Under the pieces are notes generated by a model. It did not search any database. It saw nothing but the letters and a program-made list of their open reading frames with translations, and was not told the origin of the DNA. From the NCBI RefSeq assembly GCF_001638985.1, contig NW_017265141.1:1233001-1297000 (forward strand): a DNA stretch of 64,000 nt, read 5' to 3'. This DNA comes from Phycomyces blakesleeanus NRRL 1555(-). Lineage: Eukaryota > Mucoromycota > Mucoromycetes > Mucorales > Phycomycetaceae. Of this stretch, positions 12,454 to 24,100 are shown one piece after another (the first letter of the stretch is position 1; each line of letters starts with the position of its first letter). The translations under genes were made by a program, and so were the position numbers.

Positions 12454-15400
12454 TTACATGAAAGGGTTCAAGGGGTAGATGTTGATGATTGGAGGTGATA
12501 CCAACATGTTAACTTGAAGTTTGACATCAAGGTTGGTAAATACATGAACGCGCTGCATACAGCGACTCTCATCTAGTTCGCTTGAATCTGATTTGGCAAC
12601 CATTGGTTTTGGAGGTTCCTTGAGTGTCATGTCAGAGAATGCTTTTTCAACTGCTGCTTGGTCCTTGGCCGCTTCATCCTCTTCATCCTCTTCTTCCGAA
12701 GTATCTGAATAATCATCTCCCTGCCTGGGTTGCTCATACAATTTCTCCTCTAAATCTCTAGAAGGCATAACCCCGCGCTTCCAGAACATTGTCAAAGAAC
12801 CTTTTGTATACTCAAATCCAGTAAGAGGCAACGAATCCATATAGACACGCTTCTCTAAGCCATATTCTGGTATATATACATTATATGACGTCTTGTTTAC
12901 CGAAACTACAATAGCCAAACGAACAATATCTTTTTTGTCGGCCTCAAGATTGTGGAGATACTTTGCCAAATACAGTTGAATATTGTTGTCTTGTGCAAGT
13001 TTAGCACCGTCTTTTTTTCGGTTGCAGTTTTTAGCAATCTTGTGAATATCTTTTTTGTTCATTTCATCTAAAAGTATGGGAAAGAGATATAAATTAAAGT
13101 TTTGCTTATAAATTGATGTTTGTACAAGATAAAGTATTACCTTTACCCTCGAGGGCGTTTTGCAATTGTCGATGAACCATAACATCTGCGTAACGACGGA
13201 TAGGCGACGTAAAGTGAGAATAAAGAGGCACGTTCAATGCATAATGCAAGTATTTTTCTTCGCTTATGGTACCCGAGCAAAAGTATTTTGCACGTTGCAT
13301 TGGCTTGATTGCTAGCAACAATACTACCATTTTGACCAATGGATCTTTGATTGCCTCAAACGATTCCTGAAGGCTACCTGCAGTTGAACCATCAATTTCA
13401 CACCCAAGTTCTTCAGCGGTCTGGATAAATGCATCCTATTTTCAACTGGCTATTCAATACCACATACACATACACATATTAATATTAATATTCATATTGA
13501 TATTACCAATCGTCGTGGAATTGGTGGATCGTGTCTTCGCAATAATGCAGAGTCAGGGAGAGACTCTGAAATCTTTTCTGCAACACTGATGTTGGCTTGT
13601 AGCATAAACTCTTCGATTAAACGGTTGGCTTCTTTTATATCATACTGTTCAGCTGTCTCTGGATCACCATTTTTGTTTAAAGTAAAACAAAGTTTGACAG
13701 AAAACATCGATAGAGCACCATTTTCATAGCGACGCTTTCGCATCTTTTGAGAAAGTCGAAAGAAGTCGAAAATAGCATCTTGTACTTTGGTAGGTGAATG
13801 AGATGTTATCTGAACATCACTTGGTAATCCATCGCCGTCAATTACGCTTTGGGCATCTCCATAGCTTAATTTTGCACATGAGCTATTTTTAGTTATTAAA
13901 CCCAAACCATTTTGATTAGATTAGATGTTTTGCATATCAATCATTACCATCTTACCGAATCACAGTGCGTCCAAACCAGGTATCTGATATATTTCCTTTA
14001 GGATCCATCTTCCAAATAACTGAGAATGCCAACCTACACCACCACCCAACTGGTTAAAATCATATATATATATACATATTCTAGTAATTTTAGGTTCAAA
14101 GCTTACCTGTCTGAATCAGGGTTTAAACTACATAATTTCTCACTGAGTAGAGAAGGCAACATAGGTATAACCCGGTCAACAAGATATGTACTTGTTCCGC
14201 GTGATTGTGCTTCTGTATCCAAGGGTGTATTGGGCCTAAGGAAATAAGTAACATCTGCAATATGTACACCGACTTCAAAATTGCCATCATCAAGTGTTTT
14301 GATATGAACTGCGTCGTCAAGATCTAATCGATTTTGGAATTTAATTTTAAATGAATTTTTCTGTCACCAAAAAAACGTATTTAGCTTAATTTACCTCTAG
14401 CAGTAGGGGGGTCAATGGTGAATATCATCTCTTTTCGAAGATCTCTTCTCTTGTCTATTTCAGACTGAGGAATGGCCCAAGTTGGTGGTGGGAGACCACG
14501 AAGTGCAACATCGGTAAATGGGATATCTGAAACATTGCTGTCGGCCAAAATAGCATCTGTTTCCACTTTAATGTCGCCTACTGGACCCAATTCTCGTTCA
14601 ATAACACCAAAAGGATGTTTAGAGGTAATTGGCCAGTGCGTAATTCTTGCCTATTCGATAAGAAAATGAATTAATAATATTATCATTTTTAAAATATATT
14701 CAATATCACTTACCAGCATGACCACCTTATCATAATATTCCTCGTTTAAGAAGATATCGTGTGGTGCACGATCAATTGGAATAGCGATAAAAGGCGTTCT
14801 TTTATCAGAGGGTCTAAACCAGACTATTCGCGGGTCCTGTGGGGTCGATACCTTACGTTCTTTGCTGTCTTTGTTATTAGTTCCTGTAGATATATTGATC
14901 GACAGTTTTCTAGGTTAAAGGTGTGCAAGCTTTTAATAAAGAAAAAATTAAATTTATACGTTTTACTATTCACTAACCCAGGATGAACCATGTTTTCGAC
15001 ACGCGTGACGATGCTCATTACTTCACCTGCATATTTGGGTTTCCCAGAATCTTCATTCACTTCATCAGGAGCAGTGTCATCCCCATTGTTTCTTAATATC
15101 CGTCTTGCTTGCTCCCTATCCTTTTTTGTTTGCCATACTCTGTCAACATCCTTTAGTCGAACAGCAACAATATCTCCTTCCAGTGCTCGATTGCGATCTC
15201 GAGTGTCCGAGATAAATATATCACTATCAAGTTCATCAGATGTTACATATGCTTCTCCACGGTTAACACGATTGATCCTTATAACACCACGGTAAAGTTG
15301 ACTCTTTTCCAATAGATTCTCGACAGTTTGTGGATTGAGAAATTGGTTGAACATGGTCTTCCAATTATTGTGATTTACGTCGTCTGGATGTAGATTTTGT

Positions 15401-16122
15401 GAATGGTAATTATTACCGTTATTTCTATTGCTATTATAGTTATTACGACTACGGCTATTATCATAACGCTGTTGTTTAGTCCTTGGTACCACTATAGATA
15501 TGTAAGTAACTTGGGGTTTTTTATACACGCTCCTCCAAACGTACATATTTGCCACCTATTTTGTTCTGTTGGCTTGGGGTCTTCACTCGAAAAAGATCGC
15601 GTGTGCTGATCAAGAGTATCCAAAGTAAGTCTTGGTGATTGAGTATCTTTTACAACGGGTACCGTTGTAACTGCAAAATTTGGGCATACATCATCGATAG
15701 ACAGCTGAGGTCCTTTAAATGATCGATGCAGAATAAAGGGTGGACTTTGCAGAACATAGCAGTTTGAAGTCTCTCTAGACTTCTATACAATAAGTAAAAT
15801 CTAACTCGTAGTTCAAGAATACATAACTTACACTTTCTTCAAGGTTGATGCTAGTTTGATTCCTCTCTGATGATTCTGATCCTGTGGATCTCCAAGATCT
15901 CCAATTGGAATTAGAGGCTGTTTCATTGTAATCACTTGTCCTGTTCATTCCTCTGGATCTGTTACTTGATGACATTGTTTGTCTTTTATGGGTCTCAGAC
16001 GTTCTCCTCCATTCTAATGGCTCTTCTTTTTTCAATGTGGTAGTAGCCATTTCTTGTGGGTGATCCAGAAGTTGTTTCCAATGAGAGCCTGCCTGATCGG
16101 CCTTTTTTGATGTTTTAGACAT
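12454..16122 (-). CDS. RNB-domain 3'-5' exoribonuclease, Dis3L2/Ssd1 family
   Basis: Ten exons: 15832-16122, 15545-15782, 14978-15491, 14714-14909, 14395-14650, 14107-14323, 13956-14033, 13507-13882, 13141-13435 and 12454-13067, giving 1024 residues. The first about 230 residues are Ser/Asn/Arg-rich and disordered. Cold-shock (OB) domains follow, with [25 protein letters not shown] and [14 protein letters not shown]. The RNB domain contains DPPTARDLDDAVH, with the four metal-binding Asp all present, then [14 protein letters not shown] and [16 protein letters not shown]. The C-terminus has an acidic stretch and an S1-like part. Family members degrade or bind mRNA; budding-yeast Ssd1 has lost catalysis while Dis3L2 keeps it. 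The intact Asp set argues for an active nuclease. Whether it is called Ssd1 or Dis3L2 is not settled by what I can see. Confidence 0.87.
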
Positions 16123-16600
16123 TAGCTTTGTAATTTAAAGAGATAAAGAAAAAGAGAGTTGTTCCTCATTTTATTTTCTACCTGCATATCGTCATTCATT
16201 TTTTTATCCATGTATTTTATCAAATTTATTTAATAGAAACAAAATATAAATTTAGAACAAAAACAAAAAAGAAAGCAATAAGTGTTTTATAGATTAGAGG
16301 GAGAAAGGGGAAAGGAAAATGGAAAAATGCCCAAGACTGGTTGCGGATTATGTAGTCCCACCTTTCTGAAAGTTCAATACATTTTAAGTCTCTAGCCAAT
16401 ATATTGTATTTTAGCATAATTTTGTTATGCGACTGTAAGCTTCCCTAGACGGTTGAATGGACTGTACATCAAGTCTATTTTTGGATTTAGAAGAAAATGC
16501 TGGTTTGACAAAAAGCAATTTGATTGAATTTCCTGTTAATGATAGTATGAAATGAACAAAAAATATTTGTATAGCCATGGTTTAGTCCCATTGGTTTTTT
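16123..16600. other. Intergenic spacer
   Basis: AT-rich sequence between the start of the RNB gene and the stop of the UBZ/UIM gene. It probably contains the promoter of the former and the 3' UTR of the latter. No gene is seen. Confidence 0.4.
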
Positions 16601-17860
16601 TTAGTCATCATCATCAGGTTTGATGATCTTTGATATATATATTTCTTTGGACGATGGGACATTCCGATAAACGGCTAGATTCCACAGGCACCTTTCCTGT
16701 GTATGTTCAATTGTTTTTGTTTTTAACTTAGAAGGGGGGATGGCCAAAAAATCCTTTTCACAAGGATGAGGTAGACTGGACAGCATATTGTCAAGTGCGT
16801 CTGCAATCAATCGACGAGACTCTTCAACTGTGAGAATATTCGATGAATTATGATCATATTCAGTAGGTCGGCCTTTCTTCTTAACAATAGATGGTTTCAT
16901 GGACAGGGAAAGGGCAAGAGCAGTCTGAAGAGATTCGTCTTTCTTATCATCCTTGGTTGATTTTTTAAATAGAGGATGAGGTTTGCGATACATCAAAACA
17001 GTTTCTTTAAAGTCCTCTGAACCATCTTCTACCACTGCGAAATTTATAGTTCGTTTTAAAGATGTTTTAGCAGTACACGGTGGTGAAGGTGGAGGTGGTT
17101 GAGCCACAGGGACAGGGGTATGCCCCCACCCTAGCCACCGACATTGTTGTAAGAGCTGAGGTAAAGTCATAGATCGACGTTTGGCACATTGCTTGACATG
17201 AGCTATTTTACGTTTGATGTTATAATTCCGAAATAAATCAGTCTCGTAGCAACAAGGACAAAGATCAAGGCGAGAAAGATAAGGAGCTTCTTTGGCAGCA
17301 ATAGCTAAATTAGCAGCATCATTAGACTCCTTTTCTTCTCGCGCAATGTCATCCAGGCAACGATTAAAGTGTGCGTCTTTACGAGCCGAGTTTAATGCGG
17401 AAATGTGTTTCCCACAAAATATACAATAATCAAATGGAGATTGATCTTTGGTGATGGGTAAATTGGTTGGTGAATCTAAGCATTTGTTGACATGTTGCTG
17501 CCGTAGATAACTCGATCGTGTACAGCTCAAGTCTTTATCACATATAGGACACGAGTAGGATTCTTCATTTGTAGGTAATTGAACAGGGGGGTGTGGTTCT
17601 ATCGCTGGCTCTAGCGGTGGTAATTTCTGTGGTTGAGGTTGTAATTGTGATTGTGATTGTGATTGTGATTGCGATTGCGATTGCGGTTGCGGTTGCGGTT
17701 GCGGTTGCGATTGTGATTGTGATTGTGGTGGTGTTGGTGGTGGGGATGTTTTTCCAGGTATTTCTTGTGTTGACTTTATGGGTTCTAATGTAAGTACAGA
17801 CTGTGTGCGATCGCGACGCAAAGAAAGGATACGTTTCTTTCGAGGTAATAAGGAGGACAT
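16601..17860 (-). CDS. Triple UBZ-type zinc-finger and UIM protein, SLX4-like
   Basis: A single uninterrupted exon of 419 residues in an otherwise intron-rich region. Three C2HC fingers are visible: CPICDK...HVNKC (about residues 103-127), CIFCGK...HFNRC (145-170) and CPCCYE...HVKQC (201-226). A ubiquitin-interacting motif follows, ESLQTALALSLS (about 308-319). Fingers of the form CxxC...HxxxC ending in NKCLD occur in the ubiquitin-binding UBZ4 family, including SLX4 and SNM1. A DNA-repair scaffold that binds ubiquitin is therefore the best guess. I do not see a clear SLX4 C-terminal SLX1-binding domain, so the name is tentative. A Gln-Ser/Gln-Pro repeat (residues about 46-80, DNA 17640-17740) comes from a hexanucleotide repeat. 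It shares a 198-bp head-to-head promoter with RPL27. Confidence 0.55.
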   Translation of the reverse strand: MSSLLPRKKRILSLRRDRTQSVLTLEPIKSTQEIPGKTSPPPTPPQSQSQSQPQPQPQPQSQSQSQSQSQSQLQPQPQKLPPLEPAIEPHPPVQLPTNEESYSCPICDKDLSCTRSSYLRQQHVNKCLDSPTNLPITKDQSPFDYCIFCGKHISALNSARKDAHFNRCLDDIAREEKESNDAANLAIAAKEAPYLSRLDLCPCCYETDLFRNYNIKRKIAHVKQCAKRRSMTLPQLLQQCRWLGWGHTPVPVAQPPPPSPPCTAKTSLKRTINFAVVEDGSEDFKETVLMYRKPHPLFKKSTKDDKKDESLQTALALSLSMKPSIVKKKGRPTEYDHNSSNILTVEESRRLIADALDNMLSSLPHPCEKDFLAIPPSKLKTKTIEHTQERCLWNLAVYRNVPSSKEIYISKIIKPDDDD

Positions 17861-18058
17861 TATGAAAGGTATTAATCTGGTCTGTGGTTACAGAGAAACT
17901 CGGCCAAGAGAACAAAGGAGGGCGGACGGGAATTGAGTTTGAGTAGTGTGATTGGCGGTGATTGGCTAGATAATATTTGGAGGGAGGCGGTGGCGGAGGG
18001 TGATTACCATGGCTATCGAGGTGAACCGAAACTCCTCCTCTTTTCTCCATATACAACC
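17861..18058. promoter_or_regulatory. Bidirectional promoter between the UBZ/UIM gene and RPL27
   Basis: The two start codons face away from each other only 198 bp apart, so this GC-richer block must serve both genes. It contains two close copies of a GATTGGC/CGGTGATTGGC element (about 17950-17966) that contain a CCAAT box in reverse (ATTGG). Use of these as CCAAT sites is inferred. Confidence 0.5.
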
Positions 18059-18883
18059 ATGGTCAAGTTCATCAAAGCTGGAAAGGTAATATAGTTGATT
18101 CAAAGGAGACCCGTTGACTATGAGGATGGATGCGTGTGGATATCAAACAACAAACAACTTCAACGGATGGATTCTTCGTCACAAAATCCTACCATCAATA
18201 TCTTCATTTTTAATAATTTTTTTTTCTTGAAAATTACATTAGGTTGTCGTTATCTTGCAGGGTCGCTTCGCCGGCAAGAAGGCCGTCGTTGTCCGCAGTA
18301 CATAATCGTTTCATTCATTTTCTTATCATTTTCTCGGTGCTTGGTTAGGTTGGGTTGAATTGCAACAGAGTACCATAATGAATTACAATGATCATGACGC
18401 GCTTCGAGTCAACTGTTGAATTCGTGATTTACTTGTTTATGGAAACAATATTTATACATCAACTACATACTTTTCAACCCAATCTATCCAGCATGAGACG
18501 ATGTTTATATATTCATTTCAAGACAATGCTGACTATTTTTTATTAAAAAAATAGACCACGATGAGGGTACCAAGGACAGACCCTACGGCTATGCCGTCGT
18601 TGCTGGTGTTGAGCGTTCCCCTTTGAAGGTTACCAAGGGCATGGGCAAGAAGAAGGTTGCCAAGCGCTCCAAGGTCAAGCCTTTCGTCAAGATTGTCAAC
18701 TACAACCACATGTTGCCCACCCGTTACGCTCTCGAGTTGGAGCAGATCAAGGGTACCGTCTCTGCTGATTCCTTCAAGGAGCCCTCCCAGCGCGAGGAGT
18801 CCAAGAAGGTCATCAAGAAGCTCTTTGAGGAGCGTTATCAGACCGGCAAGAACAAGTGGTTCTTCAGCAAGCTTAGATTCTAA
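18059..18883 (+). CDS. RPL27: 60S ribosomal protein L27 (eL27)
   Basis: Three exons, 18059-18085, 18243-18297 and 18555-18883, encode 136 residues, the standard length. It begins MVKFIKAGK and continues [18 protein letters not shown], then [46 protein letters not shown] and the conserved end [13 protein letters not shown]. The first exon is only nine codons, and both introns are long for this window (157 and 257 bp), as is common in ribosomal protein genes. Codon use is strongly biased to C/G-ending codons, the mark of very high expression. Intron 1 contains two GGATGGA motifs (about 18124 and 18164). Confidence 0.97.
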
Positions 18884-19496
18884 GCTACTTTCCCCCTATT
18901 TTTTGCTGCTGTAGCTTTGATGTGAATAAAATCAAATCAAACAATATTCAACAAAATTAAGAAACCAAAGAGGAAGACTTATTTAAATTTACTTGTGTGT
19001 GTTTGTGTTAGTGTATGTGCTTGTGTTTGTGTGTTGCTTTCTCTTTCTTTTGGTTTTTTTTTGCTCATATTTTTTTTTATTGCATACACTTCTTTGACTT
19101 GTTCGTCTTTACATATGTGTTACAGTGCACAGGAACGTGGAACGTTAAAATATAAGTTGGTTTCCTTGAGGTTTCAGTCAAAGATGACAGACCAAAAGCG
19201 TGTCACGTATGTATCGGGCCGGAACAAGGGCAAGGTTAGAGACCCAAGGTGATTTTTTTTTAGTGTCCGTCGAGTTAAAAAATGGCAGGGCATCCATAGG
19301 CAAAAACCTCCTCTTTCCCTGCACATTCAGTACGTATCCAACCCTACAGTAATGGAATATGCTTGTGTTTAAGCATGTGGGAGTGTGTGGCCATCTATTT
19401 CTGGCAATGGGATTACAAGATGCTAGTGTTCAGAAAATGGATGGACGGATTGGCACTTAAACTTTAAGATCTGGCTTCTGACCTCTCTTCACAGCA
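18884..19496. promoter_or_regulatory. RPS0 upstream region with probable 5' UTR intron
   Basis: Holds the RPL27 3' UTR and the leader of RPS0. A strong acceptor-like sequence (CTCTTCACAG) ends at 19494, two bases before the RPS0 ATG, so an intron in the 5' UTR is likely; the donor is not certain. An AAAAAATGGCA motif lies at 19277-19287 and a GGATGGA motif at about 19438. Confidence 0.5.
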
Positions 19497-20487
19497 ATGT
19501 CCAACCTTCCCGCCGTTCTCAGCCCCACCGAGGAGGATATCCAGCTCTTGTTGAGTGCCCAGTGCCACATTGGTGCTAAGAACGTCAACACCCGTATGAC
19601 TCCTTATGTCTACAAGCGTCGTGCTGATGGTAACGCATTGTTTATATAAACTACTACATTTGTGGTGCATAAAATAGCGTAAACCTTAACTTTATCCAAA
19701 CTTAGGTATCAACCTGATCAACATTGGTAAGACCTGGGAGAAGCTCATCTTTGCTGCCCGTATCATCGCTGCCATCGAGAACGTATGTATTTTGGAATAG
19801 TTACGGAATATTTTGGTGGAGTTTTGGCTCAAAATTGTGTGCATATACAAATAGCCCCAGGATATCGTTGTTGTCTCTGCCCGTCCCTACGGTCACCGTG
19901 CTGCCTTGAAGTTCGCCAAGTACATTGGTGCTGAGGCCATCGTCGGTCGTTTCACCCCCGGTACCTTCACTAACTACAACACACGTTCTTTCCGTGAGCC
20001 CCGTTTGATCATCTGCACTGATCCCCGTTCCGACTTCCAGGCCATCAAGGAAGCTTCCTACGTCAACATCCCCGTCATCTCCCTTGCTGACACCGACGCT
20101 TTCCTCCAGTACGTCGATGTTGTTATCCCCACCAACAACAAGGGTAAGCACGCTCTCGGTTTGATCTACTACCTCCTTGCTCGCGCTGTCCTCCGTCTCC
20201 GTGGTACTCTTGACTACGGTGTCGCTTGGGAGGTTATGGTTGATATGTTCTTCTTCCGTGATCCCGAAGAGGCCGAGAAGGAGCAGGCTGCTGCTGCCCT
20301 TGCCGCTGAGTTGGAGAACACTGACTTCTCTGCCACCGCTGAGGCTGCCACTGGTGAGTGGGCCGTTGAGGGTGAGGCTGCCGAAGGTGTTGCTGGTATT
20401 GCTGCCGCTGCCGACTGGAGCGCTTCCCGCACCACTGACTGGGCTGATGAGGCTGTTGCCCCTGCCACCTCTTCCTGGGAGGCATAA
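19497..20487 (+). CDS. RPS0: 40S ribosomal protein S0/SA (uS2)
   Basis: Three coding exons, 19497-19629, 19706-19782 and 19855-20487, give 280 residues. Hallmarks of cytosolic uS2 are [67 protein letters not shown] and [20 protein letters not shown]. The C-terminal about 75 residues are Ala/Glu/Trp-rich with repeated acidic segments, as in other SA/S0 proteins. Introns are 76 and 72 bp. The protein sits on the head of the small subunit and is needed for late 40S maturation. Codon bias is extreme, so expression should be high. Confidence 0.97.
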
Positions 20488-21193
20488 GTAATGTAGTTGT
20501 AACCTTTTTGTTGCTTCTATCTTCTATTTATTAAAAATCAAAAAAAGGAAAAAAAGGATACATGTAAAGCAATGTTATCTTTCTTCTTTTCTTCCCTAGA
20601 GATACCAATCTGACATTTAAAATATTTGTATGAGTTGATATGGATAACTTTGTCGTTGTTTTTTTTATATGTGTGGAAAAGCTAAGGCTGCTCCACGTTG
20701 CTTATGTGTAAATCTTTAATTAATTTGTTTCTTTTTTGTTATTTAATTGAAAAGACGATGTGTATATATTTCTAAAGAAAATGAGTAAGCGATCATAGAA
20801 TGAATGTAACTTTTTTAGGTTCGAGAAAAAAAAAGCTTTGGGTTACAGAATAACTTCAGATGTGTAATGTAGTTTTACCTTTATTTTTCTTTTACACATG
20901 GTAAATCAAATTAGTTTTAGGTCAATTTATATTTTATTTCTTAATTTTTTGGACTCTGGTAAATCTTGTAAGCTTTATTCGTCTACCCATAGAATAAGGT
21001 GAATATTGACCAACTACTCTTTTTTTTTTGTAAAAAAAAACGAAGAACAAAGACTTCTTCCTTGCCGCTATTCGGTAGACTTTATCTAGTGTTTTTCTCT
21101 ATTAGTATTGCCACTCATCACTTCAATCATGAGACTAGTTAATTCTTGATACTATGTTGGCTTATAGCTTCTTTTCTTTATATTTTGGTGTAC
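20488..21193. other. Spacer between convergent genes
   Basis: 3' UTRs of RPS0 and of the nucleoplasmin-like gene. AT-rich with several A/T homopolymers; no gene seen. Confidence 0.45.
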
Positions 21194-24100
21194 TTATTTT
21201 ACTACCTTATTAGCTTGCTTTCTCTTCTTCTTTTCTTTTCTTTTTAACGCCTTTTCTGCGGCAGATAATTTCTTCTTCTGATTCATCTCGGTTTGTTTAT
21301 GCTTTATCTGGGACTTTTTCTGATTTGTCATGATTTTCTTGATCTTCAGTGCGCCCTGTTTTTGGTTTTTCCTTTGTTCCTTGTAGTAAGCTTTTGTATT
21401 TTGTTCGTCGGAAGTGTCTTTTACAGCCTCTGAATCCTTTTCACTTTCGTCTTTCTTCGTATTGTTTTTATCTTCTACAACTGCAGGTGCTTTTGTAGGT
21501 GTAACTTTCGTCGTATTGTCATCTTTCTTTGTAACTGAAGTTTCTTTAGTTAATCCGTCTTTCTTCGCATTCTTTTCCTTTTCAACAGCTGCAGGTGCTT
21601 TGGTAGGTGTAACTTTCGTCGTATTGTCATCTTTCTTAGTGACTGAAGTTTCTTTATTTAATCCGTCTTTCTTCGTATTCTTTTCCTTTTCAACAATTGG
21701 AGGTGCTTTGGCAGGCTCACCTTTCGTCGTACTTTTATCTTGTTTAGTGGCCGGAGTTTCTTTAGTTGATCCGTCTTTCTTCTTATTCTTTCCCTTTTCA
21801 ACAACTGCAGGTGCTTTGGCGGCCGAATCTTTCGCCGTACTTTTATCTTTTTTAGCAAGTGGGGCTTCTTTAGTTGGTCCGTATTTCTCAGCAAGTACAC
21901 CATTGTTGTTGGTAGAAGATTTTGGGTCTTGCGTTTTGGTTTTGAGGTTTTTCTTATCTGTCAAATCATCCGGGGTAGTATGAAGTAATGAACCCTTGAC
22001 TTTTTTGCTTCCCAATCCACTATAAGTTTTACAATTAAATTTAATTATATATATACATATATATACTTATTGACTCCCTGAACATTTCTTCTTTACTTAC
22101 CTTTTCTTTTCCAGAGTTTGTAATTTCATTTCTCCCACTTGTTTGGATTCACTCTTGATCTCCGTGAGCTTGGGTAATGTATTTTCAGCTTGGTTAGACT
22201 CCTTCAAGTTCTTTTTTTGGTTTATATTAATTGGCGCAATGTTTTTGTCCAAAGTTGATTGATTTTGCAGAGCTTGGACTTCTGTTCTTTGCAACGATGG
22301 CTGAGAAAGAGGTTGTATGTTGGATTCTTGGATATGGGAGCTTTGTAGCTGTGTTTTTGGAGAAGCATCTCCTGATTGCTTTGATAGATTTGAAACTACA
22401 TTTGTATGTACCATAGATTTTGTATGATTAACTACATGTCCAGGGACTGGATTGTGTAAAGAGTCCGAATTATACTAGGCTTACAATTAACATTGAAGAA
22501 AACATACCTTGGCTACTTTCTAAAGTTGGAGGCTGGGTTAATGTGCTTAATGGTTGAATCTTCGTTTTTTTCTGTGGTGAAGTTATATCTGTTTCAATTT
22601 TTCGCTTTCTGGTATAAACATTTTGGTTATCAGTCAAGTCGCTTTCGTATCCGTTTATTTCATTTGTTGCGTCAGAATCGGTATCAGTTTCTTCATCGGA
22701 ATCGGTCATGCTGCTTTCATCACTGAGTTCATCTTCTGCTGATTCATCGTTTATAAGCCTATTGAGATAATTCTGGTATTTGCTTGGCACTTCATAAATA
22801 GCTTTCTTGGTTTGAGATGATTTTCCTTCTACTTTGTTATCTTTGACATTGACTATCTTAGCAAGCTTAGCTAGCTTATTGTCCTCTTTTATATCAATGG
22901 ATTCAGAATCATATCTATCAGTATCTTCTGCAGACATAATCTCGTTATTTTCTTCTGTCATCTCAACCTCATCGCCAGTAAGATAATCGTGCTCTGAATC
23001 GCTTGTAGCTAACGCGGCCCTTACTACTTCAAGGTCTATCCCATTGAATGTGGGCCGTTTATCTTTACGTTTTATACCCTTGTTCACTCCGTCTTCATTT
23101 GATTCGTAGTCATCTTCACTTGATTCGGGTCTATAATCTTCATCTTCGCTTGAATTGTATTCACTTGATTCATTTTCGCCCTCTTCGCCTTTGCTTGCTT
23201 CATCTTTTCTCGGTGGGTTTTCAATTGTTTCTTTCTTTATATCATTATCCAAACTGCTATTACGAGCACTTTGTTCTTTTTTTTGTATATGAGTTTTCTG
23301 TTTTTTCATTTGATAAATCATCACTCTTACCATATGACAGTGATTGTTTTTGGATATCTTCATTCATCACAATATCCTTGTCAGTATATTCGTTTTTTCT
23401 GACTCTCTTATTAGAAGCTAGTTGAACAGGCGTCATAGAATTACAATTAGTATATACATTGTACTCTCTCTTTCCTTTAATTCTGATCTTACTTTCTTCT
23501 TTTTTATCCTCTGGAATTTCCTTATTTCCTAATTCTACGTCTAATTTTGACTCATCCATATAACATCTATTATATTTAGGAATCAACATTTAGCATTTGT
23601 AATTGTGTTTGTTTCCCGTAAAAGTCATATACACCCACAAATGTATATGTACATTAGGCTTTTTTTTTTTAAGAAAAAAAAAGAAATTTAATGACTTACG
23701 TGTCGATAAACGGACTAGGGGATCTCTCATTAACTGCATCTTCTTCAAATATGTAATTTCCAGTCAAATGCATTGTACTAAAATAATATGGGAAATAAAA
23801 ATTATATGTATATATATATATCAGGTACATTTCTAGTTGTGGTTTCTCTCTATATTATCAACAAACCTTGGTCCTTTTACAGATATCGAAATAAGTTCTC
23901 CTTCACAGAATCCAATATTAACGTATTGTTGTTCTTTCTTAATTGTATAAAAAATCCAGTGAGCTGTCAAAGTAATAATAATATACATTTACAAAAGCTT
24001 CCGGATGATCCGTGTACCTGTCCAACACTCAGTGAGCATAAAATGAGTTCTCTTTCGTCTACTTTGACGACAAGGCTAGATCGTGTTGTAAATGCATTAT

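Noticed and set aside
19801..20151. 116-codon minus-strand frame in RPS0
   Set aside because: Antisense shadow of a highly codon-biased ribosomal protein exon.
21414..21983. 189-codon hydrophobic open frame on the plus strand
   Set aside because: Mirror image of the Lys-rich repeat exon of the nucleoplasmin-like gene.
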